This document shows positions 43,315 to 51,298 of a DNA stretch of 57,425 bases, in pieces. The stretch is taken from positions 1-57,425 of the forward strand of contig JAADCS010000008.1 of the NCBI GenBank assembly GCA_013154295.1, written 5' to 3'. The DNA is from Thermotogae bacterium (GTDB lineage Bacteria > Hydrothermota > Hydrothermia > LBFQ01). Below the pieces are notes generated by a model. The model made no database searches. It saw only the letters and a list, made by a program, of their open reading frames with translations, and was not told the DNA's origin. The position numbers were made by a program, and so were the translations under genes. Position 1 is the first letter of the stretch, and every line of letters begins with the position of its first letter.

Positions 43315-44132
43315 CGTAGGTCCCTTAAAAACTCACGGAGATGACGGTTGAATTCCCCAGGATTTTCCAGGGGGGAACTGTGACCTGCCTTCGGTATAAC
43401 TACCAGCCTACTACCTGGGATCGTTTCGTAAAGCTTTAGAGCTTCCTCATAAGGTCGTGCTTTATCCTCCTGCCCGACCACCACCAAAGTTGGCACCCTC
43501 ACTTTGGTTAGTTCTCCAGTGAAGGAGGGACGGTTAAAGATAGACCAGGCGGTTTTGACTAAAGCTTCCTTTTTCATCGGGTCTTTACTCCATGATCTCC
43601 ATTTCTCCTCATACTCCCGTACGAACGGTTTCCTTAAAGAACTTTCGGCAAATAGGATTCTCTTTAGAGAGTTGGCCAGAAGAGAAGGACCGAAGATGTA
43701 AAAGAACAGCGTCATCAAACTCCAGAGTATTTTCTTTGAAACTACTTCTGAATCCGCTCCGGTATCCGCCAAGACCAAACCTTTTAAAAGCTTCGGATTC
43801 CTCGCCCCTAACCTCATGCCTACGAAACCTCCCATAGATACCCCCACCCAAACGCAAGGATCCTTGTCGCATCCCCAAAAATGAAGGAGCTCCACCGCAT
43901 CTCTGTAGAGTTCCTTAATCTCGTAGCCACAATGGGCCACCTCACTCCTACCTTGCCCCCTCCAGTCAAAGGCTATTACTCTATGGGAGGTTCCAAACTC
44001 CTCCAGCTGGTAGCGAAACATATCGCTGTCCAATAGAAAACCATGAGCAAACACCAAGGTAGGCGATCCCTCTCCCATTTCAGTGTAGAAATAACGTGAG
44101 CTTCTTATATCTACATACGGCACTTCGCCCAT
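43311..44132 (-). CDS. Alpha/beta-hydrolase fold protein
   Basis: The protein of about 273 residues has the nucleophile elbow VGVSMGGFVG (Ser in GVSMGG), an oxyanion block FAHGFLLDSDM, an acid in VVGQEDKARP and a His in PKAGHSSPLENP. It fits esterases or C-C hydrolases acting on small acids. An ATG at 44132 lies just after the kdsB stop; a second ATG at 44153 would overlap kdsB by 20 bp. The 44132 start is preferred. The neighbouring FAH gene may act on the same pathway, but that is inference. Confidence 0.85.
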   Translation of the reverse strand: MGEVPYVDIRSSRYFYTEMGEGSPTLVFAHGFLLDSDMFRYQLEEFGTSHRVIAFDWRGQGRSEVAHCGYEIKELYRDAVELLHFWGCDKDPCVWVGVSMGGFVGMRLGARNPKLLKGLVLADTGADSEVVSKKILWSLMTLFFYIFGPSLLANSLKRILFAESSLRKPFVREYEEKWRSWSKDPMKKEALVKTAWSIFNRPSFTGELTKVRVPTLVVVGQEDKARPYEEALKLYETIPGSRLVVIPKAGHSSPLENPGEFNRHLREFLRDLR

Positions 44133-44133
44133 T

Positions 44134-44826
44134 TTAAGGGTGAAATGTCGCATTGGCTCTCTTGAGGTCCTCAGGAGTGTCTATACCGAATCCCTCATAT
44201 GGTACTATAGCCACTTTTATTTTCCAACCGTGATAGAGGGGACGCAGCTGTTCTAACTTTTCACTCGTTTCCAAGGGTGAAGGTGGGAGATTTAAGAACT
44301 CCTTCAGGTCCCGCAGACGATAGGCATACATTCCGATATGTATCAGAAACTCCCTGGTACCATGGGGTATAGGCTGACGTGAAAAGTATAGGGCTTCATT
44401 TTTGCGATTTATAACTACCTTCACTCGGTTTGGATCCCTTCCATCGTTGGAAGGGTAGGCCAGGGTGTATATGTGGGCATCTTTCTCTTCGGCCATGCGA
44501 AACAAAGTGTCTATCAGTGAGGGTTTCACGAAGGGCTCATCCCCTTGGACGTTGGCCACTACGGTATCTTCGGGGAGGTCGCCAAGGGCATAGGCGAGAC
44601 GATCGCTCCCCGAAGGCAGATCGGAGGGTGTAAGGATCACCTCACATAGATCAGATACGGCTTGACCTATACGTTCATCATCCGTGGCCACCACCACCCT
44701 GTCGACCTGTGAGCGTAGGGCGGCCTCCACTACCCACCTTATCACAGGTTTTCCGCCCAAAGGGGCCAAGAGTTTACCCGGAAACCTACTGGAGAAGTAC
44801 CGGGCTGGAATTCCAACAACTCGCAT
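44134..44826 (-). CDS. kdsB: 3-deoxy-manno-octulosonate cytidylyltransferase (CMP-KDO synthetase)
   Basis: KdsB activates KDO with CTP for lipopolysaccharide inner-core synthesis, so it supports an outer membrane. The 230-residue enzyme has IPARYFSSRFPGKLLAPLGGKPVI, VVVATDDERI, LTPSDLPSGSDRLAYAL and VVANVQGDEPFVKPSLID, the usual KdsB blocks. The ATG is 5 nt after a TAGAAT box whose first three bases are the stop codon of the upstream BadF-type kinase. Confidence 0.93.
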   Translation of the reverse strand: MRVVGIPARYFSSRFPGKLLAPLGGKPVIRWVVEAALRSQVDRVVVATDDERIGQAVSDLCEVILTPSDLPSGSDRLAYALGDLPEDTVVANVQGDEPFVKPSLIDTLFRMAEEKDAHIYTLAYPSNDGRDPNRVKVVINRKNEALYFSRQPIPHGTREFLIHIGMYAYRLRDLKEFLNLPPSPLETSEKLEQLRPLYHGWKIKVAIVPYEGFGIDTPEDLKRANATFHP

Positions 44827-44831
44827 GTGAT

Positions 44832-44837
44832 ATTCTA
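44832..44837 (-). promoter_or_regulatory. -10 element (TAGAAT) of kdsB, fused to the BadF-kinase stop codon
   Basis: TAGAAT begins with the TAG stop of the upstream gene and ends 5 nt before the kdsB ATG. Confidence 0.6.
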
Positions 44838-45668
44838 CGAGCGAAGAAGTTTGCGAGCTGCCCCCCTGGCCGCATCGGTCCCCTCAACTATCACGAATGC
44901 GTACCTTTTAAAGAGCTTTTTAAATTCCGCTGTAAAGAAGGAGGACTTAAAGAGGCCGCCGTGAAGGGCTAAAGTTTTCAACCCACCTAACTCTTCACTG
45001 ACCCTAATACACATACCCAAAAGCTCCCTAAGGGCAGCGCGTACTACAAACAGGGCATCCGTATCTCCCACCTCTGCTGCTTCCAGCACCTTGGGTGAAA
45101 GGGAGGCTATACGACGTACGGCTTCCGGTAGGGAAAGACGATGTATCTCGGCCAACTGGTCTCTTATCGCTTCCAAGTTCTCACTTCCGAAGAGAGCTAA
45201 ACGTAAGAAACTCTCCTTCTTAAGAGCAATTTCAGTGGCTAAACGCCCGATCCAAAAGGCACTACCCCAATCATCTACCAAGGGGCCAAATCCCCCAAAT
45301 CTCACCTTTTTGCCATCGCGCTCACCGTAACATACGGATCCAGTACCAGCTACCACCACCATACCCTCATCGGAGAAGACGTCATAGAAGGCCCCTTCGA
45401 AGTCGGCCATGACGGTTGAGACTCCCAAAATCCTCCGTACCTTCTCTCTTTCATCTTTCCGCCAAACTCCCCTCATGGCCACGGCCACTTTCCCCACACC
45501 TAAGGTTTCAATTTCCGAACGTAGAGCTTCTAACTCATCTCCCCATTTCCAGGAGAGGTCTCCCTTCCCTATCACTGAACCGTCACCGGCCAGAAGGACG
45601 TAACGGCTACCACTCCCACCTACATCCACACCTAAGATCCTCTCACTCTCTGGACTCCGCCTCCTCAA
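44835..45668 (-). CDS. BadF/BadG/BcrA/BcrD-type ATPase, N-acetylglucosamine kinase-like
   Basis: The 277-residue actin-fold protein has LGVDVGGSGSRYVLL (phosphate 1), a middle GTGSVCYGE block, DDWGSAFWIG and the C-terminal GTDAARGAARKLL. It matches GlcNAc-kinase-like members of the BadF/BadG family. Activity on an amino sugar is likely but not certain. The start is TTG at 45668, 4 bp after the SOD stop; no ATG is available before the GVDVGG motif. Confidence 0.8.
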   Translation of the reverse strand: MRRRSPESERILGVDVGGSGSRYVLLAGDGSVIGKGDLSWKWGDELEALRSEIETLGVGKVAVAMRGVWRKDEREKVRRILGVSTVMADFEGAFYDVFSDEGMVVVAGTGSVCYGERDGKKVRFGGFGPLVDDWGSAFWIGRLATEIALKKESFLRLALFGSENLEAIRDQLAEIHRLSLPEAVRRIASLSPKVLEAAEVGDTDALFVVRAALRELLGMCIRVSEELGGLKTLALHGGLFKSSFFTAEFKKLFKRYAFVIVEGTDAARGAARKLLRS

Positions 45669-45672
45669 GGCT

Positions 45673-46197
45673 TCACTTTATGATGCCTATGATACCGCAA
45701 GCTACACGGGGCCCAGCATTGCCAGCCGGTTGGGACTTGTAGTCATCGGCTCCTGCATGAATTATCACAGACCTGCCCAAAACCGAGTAGGGAGAAGGTA
45801 CCACGGTGAAGGCTTTCGTTGTGAAGTTTAAAATGGCTTCGCCTTTGGCGTTGCTTTTCATGTTGGGTAGATCGCCGGAATGATGGGTGCCTATGGGATC
45901 GTTAGGATTACCATGTCTGCCGGTATGGTAAGGATCAAAATGGCCACCGGCAGCCTTGGGAGAAGAACAGTCACCGAACTGATGCACGTGTATGGCGAAG
46001 GTTTTGTTTTTAGGTAAACCGGTGATCTTGCCGAATACACGCACTCTCATATCGTCATACTGATAGAAAAGAACCTCCCCACGTACGTTTTTATCCTTGA
46101 AACCGAAGAGTTGAGCTTTGGCCTTCATGATAGGGGAGTCGTCTGTCGCCCCTATCAAAAAAACTGCTACTATTATCAACGTTAAGATCCTCCTCAT
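45673..46197 (-). CDS. sodC: Secreted Cu/Zn superoxide dismutase
   Basis: SodC removes superoxide in the periplasm. The 174-residue protein has a signal peptide (about 1-17), then the metal-ligand blocks HVHQFGDCSS, GGHFDPYHTGRHG and VIIHAGADDYKSQPAGNAGPRVACG. His, Asp, the active-site Arg and the disulfide cysteines are all present. The ATG is 8 nt after a TAGAAT box; the gene diverges from lysS across only 47 bp. Confidence 0.92.
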   Translation of the reverse strand: MRRILTLIIVAVFLIGATDDSPIMKAKAQLFGFKDKNVRGEVLFYQYDDMRVRVFGKITGLPKNKTFAIHVHQFGDCSSPKAAGGHFDPYHTGRHGNPNDPIGTHHSGDLPNMKSNAKGEAILNFTTKAFTVVPSPYSVLGRSVIIHAGADDYKSQPAGNAGPRVACGIIGIIK

Positions 46198-46205
46198 AGA
46201 CGGGC

Positions 46206-46211
46206 ATTCTA
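46206..46211 (-). promoter_or_regulatory. -10 element (TAGAAT) of sodC
   Basis: TAGAAT ends 8 nt before the sodC ATG in the 47-bp divergent gap. Confidence 0.65.
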
Positions 46212-46230
46212 CAGGTGTCGTGTTCCTCTT

Positions 46231-46236
46231 TACAAT
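46231..46236 (+). promoter_or_regulatory. -10 element (TACAAT) of lysS
   Basis: TACAAT ends 8 nt before the ATG at 46245. The shared gap is so short that the lysS -35 region would overlap the sodC -10. Confidence 0.65.
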
Positions 46237-46244
46237 TACCCTCT

Positions 46245-47747
46245 ATGGCGTCCTCGGAGTATGAAGTCAGACTCAAAAAGTTAAATATGCTGCGGGATCT
46301 AGGCGTTTCCTATCCCTACAGGTACGATATAACCCACACCGTAGACGAACTCAAGGAGAATTTCCGGGAAGGTCTTGAAGTCAGGATAGCCGGCCGAGTT
46401 ATGACCAAGCGACCCTTTGGTAAGCTCATCTTCTCCCACATAAGAGGTGATTTTACTGACCTCCAGATAATGGTTCAAAGGGGTAGAACCCCGGAAGACT
46501 TCTTCGTGGGTTTAGAGCTTGCCAGGTACGAGGGCAGTAAAAACCCGGCTAAGATTTACGAAAAGCTCGTAGATATAGGGGATGTGGTAGGAATTGAGGG
46601 CCACACTTTAAGAACTAAAACAGGTGAGCCTACTGTCTTAGTCAAAAAACTTACACTGCTTGTAAAATCTCTACATCCTTTACCAGAGAAATGGCATGGT
46701 ATTCAAGATCCTGAACTGAAATACAGAAAACGCTATCTGTACTTAATAACGTCTCTGGAAGCTCGTCGCCATTTCTATAAGCGATTCCTATTCTTAAAAG
46801 AGACCCGACGATTCTTTGAGGATAGAGGTTTCGTTGAATTGGAAACCCCCATACTCCAACCTATCTACGGCGGAGCTACGGCGCGCCCTTTTAAAACCTA
46901 TTCCAATGCCCTGGAAACTGACCTTTATCTCCGTATAGCCACGGAGATCTCCTTGAAGAAGCTCCTGGTCGGAGGGTTCTCGCGCATATACGAGATAGGT
47001 AAGAACTTCCGCAACGAAGGTATAGATTCTACCCACTACCCCGAATTTACAGCCCTTGAGGCCTACGCTGCCTTTTGGGACTATGGTGATATAATGGATC
47101 TTACCGAGGAGTACTTCAATACGATGGTCAAGCTGCTAACCGGAGGCAATGAAACTTTCATCTACGGAGGACAGGAGATAAATGCTGCAAGGCCCTTTCA
47201 AAGGATCTCCTTCGTGGATGCGCTTAACGAAAGGTTAAGTTTCGATGTACTTTCTGCTCCTTACGAGAAACTCCTAAAGGTGGCTGAGAAGGAGGGTATA
47301 AAGATCAAAAAACCAACGAGGGCCAAGCTGTACGATAAACTCTTCGATCATTTCGTAGGTGATCGACTTAAAAATCCCACCTTTGTGATAGATCATCCCT
47401 TAGAACTCTCCCCCTTTGCCCGCAAACACCGCAGTAAGGAGGGCGTAGTGGAGAGGTTCGAGCTCTTCGTCGCCGGTATGGAGGTGGCCAACGCCTTCTC
47501 CGAGCTGAACGACCCCCACGAACAGAGGGATCGCCTCCTGAAGGAGGTCGAACTGCGCAAAGTGGCCAAAGATGAAGAGCTGCCGGAGGATGTAGATTGG
47601 GATTTCATAGAGGCCTTGGAATACGGTATGCCTCCTACCGGTGGTCTCGGATTGGGATTGGACCGCATCTTCATGCTCATAACCTCCTCCGATAACATAA
47701 GGGACGTGATACCTCTCCCTGTTCTAAGACCGAAAAGGGAAGAGTGA
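46245..47747 (+). CDS. lysS: Lysyl-tRNA synthetase (class II)
   Basis: The 500-residue protein has an N-terminal OB-fold anticodon domain (VRIAGRVMTKRPFGKLIFSHIRG), motif 2 (RIYEIGKNFRNEGIDSTHYPEFTALEAY) and motif 3 (GLGLGLDRIFMLIT). It charges tRNA-Lys. The ATG at 46245 (MASSEYEV) is chosen because it lies 8 nt after a TACAAT box; a longer in-frame start would sit upstream of the promoter. Confidence 0.96.
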   Translation: MASSEYEVRLKKLNMLRDLGVSYPYRYDITHTVDELKENFREGLEVRIAGRVMTKRPFGKLIFSHIRGDFTDLQIMVQRGRTPEDFFVGLELARYEGSKNPAKIYEKLVDIGDVVGIEGHTLRTKTGEPTVLVKKLTLLVKSLHPLPEKWHGIQDPELKYRKRYLYLITSLEARRHFYKRFLFLKETRRFFEDRGFVELETPILQPIYGGATARPFKTYSNALETDLYLRIATEISLKKLLVGGFSRIYEIGKNFRNEGIDSTHYPEFTALEAYAAFWDYGDIMDLTEEYFNTMVKLLTGGNETFIYGGQEINAARPFQRISFVDALNERLSFDVLSAPYEKLLKVAEKEGIKIKKPTRAKLYDKLFDHFVGDRLKNPTFVIDHPLELSPFARKHRSKEGVVERFELFVAGMEVANAFSELNDPHEQRDRLLKEVELRKVAKDEELPEDVDWDFIEALEYGMPPTGGLGLGLDRIFMLITSSDNIRDVIPLPVLRPKREE

Positions 47748-47773
47748 AGCCGCATACCCTACTGCGGCGACCG

Positions 47774-47779
47774 TAGAAT
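47774..47779 (+). promoter_or_regulatory. -10 element (TAGAAT) of the cytochrome c gene
   Basis: TAGAAT ends 6 nt before the ATG at 47786. Confidence 0.65.
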
Positions 47780-47785
47780 ATCACA

Positions 47786-48289
47786 ATGAGGGTGTGGAGG
47801 GTGATAGTTAGCGTTGCGGTGGTAGGAGTCGGAGCTTTGGTAATTCTGTACTTTTTCATGGAAAGATTGGAGAGAAAGACGGTTCGTTTGGAGTTCAATG
47901 AGGAGCCTGCAGTCGTAGACACCTCGGATAACTGGCGTGTTGAGGATCTTCCAGAAAGATGGCCGGAGTTTTTTAACGATTCTCTCGCTGCCTTGGGGGA
48001 AGAACTCTTCGCCACACGCGGATGTAGAGTATGCCATACGGTAGGTGGGGGTGACTTGGTCGGTCCTGATCTAGCAAACCTGCGAAAGAGAGCCACCTAT
48101 AGATGGTCTCTGCTTATGCTTCTCAAACCGGACAGTATGCAACAGTACGACAGCACCGCCCGAAGGCTGCTGAAAGAATACGGTGTTCAAATGCCCAACC
48201 AAAAACTCACTCCTCAGGAGGCTGAAGCTATTCTACACTACGTCCTAAAAGGTGGCCGGAATCAGAACTCAAACAGCTCCGGTAGGTAG
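47786..48289 (+). CDS. Membrane-anchored monohaem c-type cytochrome
   Basis: The 167-residue protein has an N-terminal membrane anchor (VIVSVAVVGVGALVILYFF) and one haem-attachment site, CRVCH, with a Met in the C-terminal half (MPNQKLTPQEAEAILHYVL) as a likely axial ligand. It would carry electrons at the outer face of the inner membrane, consistent with a respiratory chain and the complex I genes in the window. It is alone after lysS and converges on a lipoprotein gene with a 28-bp overlap. The partner oxidase is not seen. Confidence 0.85.
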   Translation: MRVWRVIVSVAVVGVGALVILYFFMERLERKTVRLEFNEEPAVVDTSDNWRVEDLPERWPEFFNDSLAALGEELFATRGCRVCHTVGGGDLVGPDLANLRKRATYRWSLLMLLKPDSMQQYDSTARRLLKEYGVQMPNQKLTPQEAEAILHYVLKGGRNQNSNSSGR

Positions 48290-49092
48290 GTCTTGAGCAT
48301 CTCGTTTATCAGGATCTTCTCCTGCTGTACGGCCACGGAGTCGTCCGTGTATATGACCGTACGTACGTTGGGGCCCTGAAGGGGACCGAACTTGTCGGGA
48401 GGTACCTGAACGTTCTCCTTTACCTCAACTGCCTCAACGAAGATCTGCGCTCCACTCTCGGTGAGAACCTCCCACCCCAAGGGTATACCCTTGTATATGA
48501 AGAGCCTTATGTCCTTGCCTTTGACCTTGTAAACGTCGGCTTTCTTACCCGCTATCTTCTTAACGAACAGCTGGTTGGGTTTTTGGATCATACCCTTGTA
48601 GACTATCCCCAGCTGGAGTTCCTTGGCGAACTTTTCAATCAGGGGACCTATCTTGTTCTTTTGTTCCGGAGAAAGTTTGTCCCACCTACTCTTCAGAATC
48701 AGGAATAGGTTGTTGGGACGCGCCGAACCTATGATAGAATCAGGTATGAAAGTATCTCTAAGCTCCTCCTTGATGTATTTGCGTTTGAAACGTCGACCGT
48801 AGGAGTATATCCACTCCTTGGTACCTATATCCCAACCTTCCAAGGGTACCTTACCGAACTTTACGGATATGACGTTCCGATGCTTGTGGGTCTTGAGGCC
48901 GTATTCGTCCCACCAAAGCTCCTCGTAACCCTCTTCATCACCCGAAACCTTATACTTTATGTATCCGCTCTTCACATCGTAGGGACGGAATACGTCCTCA
49001 ATGCTTAACTTGGAATAATCCTTCTTCTTCCCGCAGGAGAAAGCTCCAAAAACTATAGCCCCGCCTACGAACAACAAAAGCAATCTCCTCAT
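48262..49092 (-). CDS. Predicted lipoprotein of unknown function
   Basis: A 276-residue protein with a lipoprotein signal (LLLFVGGAIVFGAFSCGKKK; Cys20 is the lipidation site). Mature sequence is beta-rich with YIKYKVSGDEEGYEELWWDEYGLKTHKH, which resembles DUF4412 or LolA-like lipoprotein-carrier folds, though not enough for a call. Its last 28 bp overlap the cytochrome c gene. The -10 box (TAGACT) is the weakest of the set. Confidence 0.7.
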   Translation of the reverse strand: MRRLLLLFVGGAIVFGAFSCGKKKDYSKLSIEDVFRPYDVKSGYIKYKVSGDEEGYEELWWDEYGLKTHKHRNVISVKFGKVPLEGWDIGTKEWIYSYGRRFKRKYIKEELRDTFIPDSIIGSARPNNLFLILKSRWDKLSPEQKNKIGPLIEKFAKELQLGIVYKGMIQKPNQLFVKKIAGKKADVYKVKGKDIRLFIYKGIPLGWEVLTESGAQIFVEAVEVKENVQVPPDKFGPLQGPNVRTVIYTDDSVAVQQEKILINEMLKTYLPELFEF

Positions 49093-49101
49093 AAGTGGGG
49101 A

Positions 49102-49107
49102 AGTCTA
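49102..49107 (-). promoter_or_regulatory. Possible -10 element (TAGACT) of the lipoprotein gene
   Basis: TAGACT ends 9 nt before the ATG at 49092. It deviates from the TANAAT pattern of the other promoters. Confidence 0.35.
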
Positions 49108-49142
49108 TTTCAACCCCCCAGTGGCTTATTCTAAGGAGGAAA

Positions 49143-49634
49143 CTACCCGTTTTCGTAGAGGTCAGTCAAGTCTTCGTAGGTCTCTCGGTGGCCTTCGTCG
49201 TACCTGTCGGGGTTCTCAAGTAGGTCCTCAAGGAGTTGTGGCGTCATGTCTTTTAAAGGGGTGCCGTTCAGGAGACCGGCAGGGGCGTGGTCGCATAGGC
49301 CTATACATTCGGTCTCCTCTACGAACACCTTCTTGGGGTCGGCCTTTTCCTTAGCCAGCTTTAGTAGATCGTAGGCACCCTTCTGCATGCAGGCCAGGTT
49401 GGTGCATATGGATAGTTTGTGTTTCGGTGTGGGTTCGAGGTGGAAAAAATGATAGAAGGAAGCTACGCTTACGATTTGGGTTTCGCCATAACCTAAAACT
49501 TCGTTTATAAGTTTTATACCATCCGGATGTATCCAACCGTACTCATCTTGAACTTCGTGTAAGGCCGCTATGAGGGCACTGTCAGCTTTCGGAAATATGC
49601 GTTTGACGTTTTCCAACCTTTCTTTCAGAGTCAT
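49143..49634 (-). CDS. nuoE: NADH-quinone oxidoreductase subunit E (24 kDa, 2Fe-2S)
   Basis: NuoE is the small iron-sulfur subunit of the NADH-oxidizing arm. The 163-residue protein has the thioredoxin-like 2Fe-2S ligands in CTNLACMQKG and ETECIGLCDHAP and the block LHEVQDEYGWI. It may instead belong to a related hydrogenase or formate dehydrogenase module, but no such partner is nearby. It stands alone, far from nuoA and nuoN. Confidence 0.9.
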   Translation of the reverse strand: MTLKERLENVKRIFPKADSALIAALHEVQDEYGWIHPDGIKLINEVLGYGETQIVSVASFYHFFHLEPTPKHKLSICTNLACMQKGAYDLLKLAKEKADPKKVFVEETECIGLCDHAPAGLLNGTPLKDMTPQLLEDLLENPDRYDEGHRETYEDLTDLYENG

Positions 49635-49643
49635 CTGGTTGGT

Positions 49644-49649
49644 ATTCTA
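49644..49649 (-). promoter_or_regulatory. -10 element (TAGAAT) of nuoE
   Basis: TAGAAT ends 9 nt before the nuoE ATG. Confidence 0.6.
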
Positions 49650-49690
49650 ACAGAGAACGGTGACCCCGTTGCCCCTTTCAGGGCTACTTT

Positions 49691-51262
49691 CTATTTCCTA
49701 TCTAAAGCCGCCTTTAAAAGGCCTACGAAAAGGGGACCAGGATTCAAGGGGCGAGAGGTGTACTCCGGGTGAAACTGTACTCCTACATAGAAGGGATGCT
49801 CTGCCCACTCTATTACCTCAACCAACCCTCTCGTTTCCCCCACTATCTGTAGGCCACTCTTTTCAAAACTATCCCTGTAGGCGTTGTTGAACTCGTATCG
49901 GTGTCTATGTCTCTCCCTTATAATTTCCTTACCATATAGCTTGCGGGTCAGCCCCTCTCTAAGACTCACTTCCTGACCTCCGAGCCTCATCGTAGCTCCC
50001 AGGCGATCTATGTTCTTCTGGTCCGGAAGCAGATGTATCACAGGATGGGGAGTGTTGGGTTGAAACTCCTCACTGTGGGCATCTTTCAGCTTCAGTACGT
50101 TCCTGGCCCATTCCACTGTCATAAGTTGCATGCCTAAGCATATGCCCAATATAGGTACGGAATTTTTACGGGCAAAACTTATAGCGGATATTTTGCCCTC
50201 TATCCCTCTCTCGCCAAAACCTCCAGCTATGATGAGGGCATCGTAATCTTTCAGGTTTCGCGTTCCCTCCCTCTCAAGGCGTATAGCGTCTATAAGCTCC
50301 ACCTTGGGTTTAACTTTCAAATGGGCACCGGCATGAATAACGGCCTCTATAAGGCTTTTGTAAGCGTCCCGAACCTCTATGTACTTACCTACTATCCCTA
50401 CGCTCACCTCTCCCACGGAATTCTCCACCCTCTCCACGAAGTTCTCCCATGCTTCGAGGGAGCGGTCGGTATATATTCCAAGACCCAGTTTTTCAAATAT
50501 GAGATCGTCTAAATTCTGCTCTGCTAGGAGGAAGGGAACACGATATACGTTTTCTAAATCGTGAGCGCCTACGACGGCCCTTAGGGGGAGACTTGAGAAG
50601 AGGGCCAACTTTTTACGTGCTTCCGGAGTTAGGGGTTTTTCGCCTCTGGCGATTAAGGCGTCAGGCTGTATGCCTATTTCCCTTAGTTTCTGAACAGAAT
50701 GCTGGGTAGGTTTGGTCTTTATCTCCCCGATGGACTTGACGAAAGGCACGTAGGAAACGTGTAGGTAGAAAGAACTCTCTTCAAGCCCCATCTGACGGGC
50801 AGCTTCCAAAAAGGGAAGGCTCTCTATATCTCCCACGGTTCCACCTATCTCCACCACCGTTACATCGTACTCTCTGGCTACCTCCCTTATTCGCTCCTTT
50901 ATAAGATCTGTGAGGTGGGGTACAACCTGAACCGTGGCTCCCAGATACTTACCCTGGCGTTCTCTTTCGATCACCTCCAGGTATACCTGGCCGGCCGTTA
51001 GATTGTTCCTCTTAGATAGATCCTCGTTGAGAAAACGTTCATAATGCCCTATGTCCAAATCGGTCTCACCCCCGTCGTCCGTAACGAACACTTCTCCGTG
51101 TTGATATGGATTCATGGTACCAGCATCGTAATTGAGGTAGGGGTCTATCTTTATGATGCTGACTCTTAAACCACGACTCTTAAGAAGCAAACCTATTGAG
51201 GCTGAGGTTATTCCTTTACCCAACGAGGAGAGAACTCCACCTGTTACGAAAACCAACTTCAT
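49691..51262 (-). CDS. pyrG: CTP synthase
   Basis: PyrG aminates UTP to CTP using glutamine. The 523-residue protein has the synthetase P-loop (FVTGGVLSSLGKG) and a C-terminal class I glutamine amidotransferase with the nucleophile GICLGMQL and catalytic HPE in QFHPEY. The ATG at 51262 is 10 nt after a TAAAAT box. It follows murF by 36 bp. Confidence 0.96.
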   Translation of the reverse strand: MKLVFVTGGVLSSLGKGITSASIGLLLKSRGLRVSIIKIDPYLNYDAGTMNPYQHGEVFVTDDGGETDLDIGHYERFLNEDLSKRNNLTAGQVYLEVIERERQGKYLGATVQVVPHLTDLIKERIREVAREYDVTVVEIGGTVGDIESLPFLEAARQMGLEESSFYLHVSYVPFVKSIGEIKTKPTQHSVQKLREIGIQPDALIARGEKPLTPEARKKLALFSSLPLRAVVGAHDLENVYRVPFLLAEQNLDDLIFEKLGLGIYTDRSLEAWENFVERVENSVGEVSVGIVGKYIEVRDAYKSLIEAVIHAGAHLKVKPKVELIDAIRLEREGTRNLKDYDALIIAGGFGERGIEGKISAISFARKNSVPILGICLGMQLMTVEWARNVLKLKDAHSEEFQPNTPHPVIHLLPDQKNIDRLGATMRLGGQEVSLREGLTRKLYGKEIIRERHRHRYEFNNAYRDSFEKSGLQIVGETRGLVEVIEWAEHPFYVGVQFHPEYTSRPLNPGPLFVGLLKAALDRK

Positions 51263-51272
51263 AGGGCAAAGG

Positions 51273-51278
51273 ATTTTA
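51273..51278 (-). promoter_or_regulatory. -10 element (TAAAAT) of pyrG
   Basis: TAAAAT ends 10 nt before the pyrG ATG, in the 36-bp gap after murF. Confidence 0.55.
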
Positions 51279-51298
51279 AGTCCGTAGCGGGGAATAGG

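Noticed and set aside
44131-44136. TAAAAT at the kdsB stop as a promoter for the alpha/beta hydrolase
   Set aside because: The hexamer overlaps the preferred ATG itself, so it cannot act as a -10 for that start; the gene is more likely read through from kdsB.
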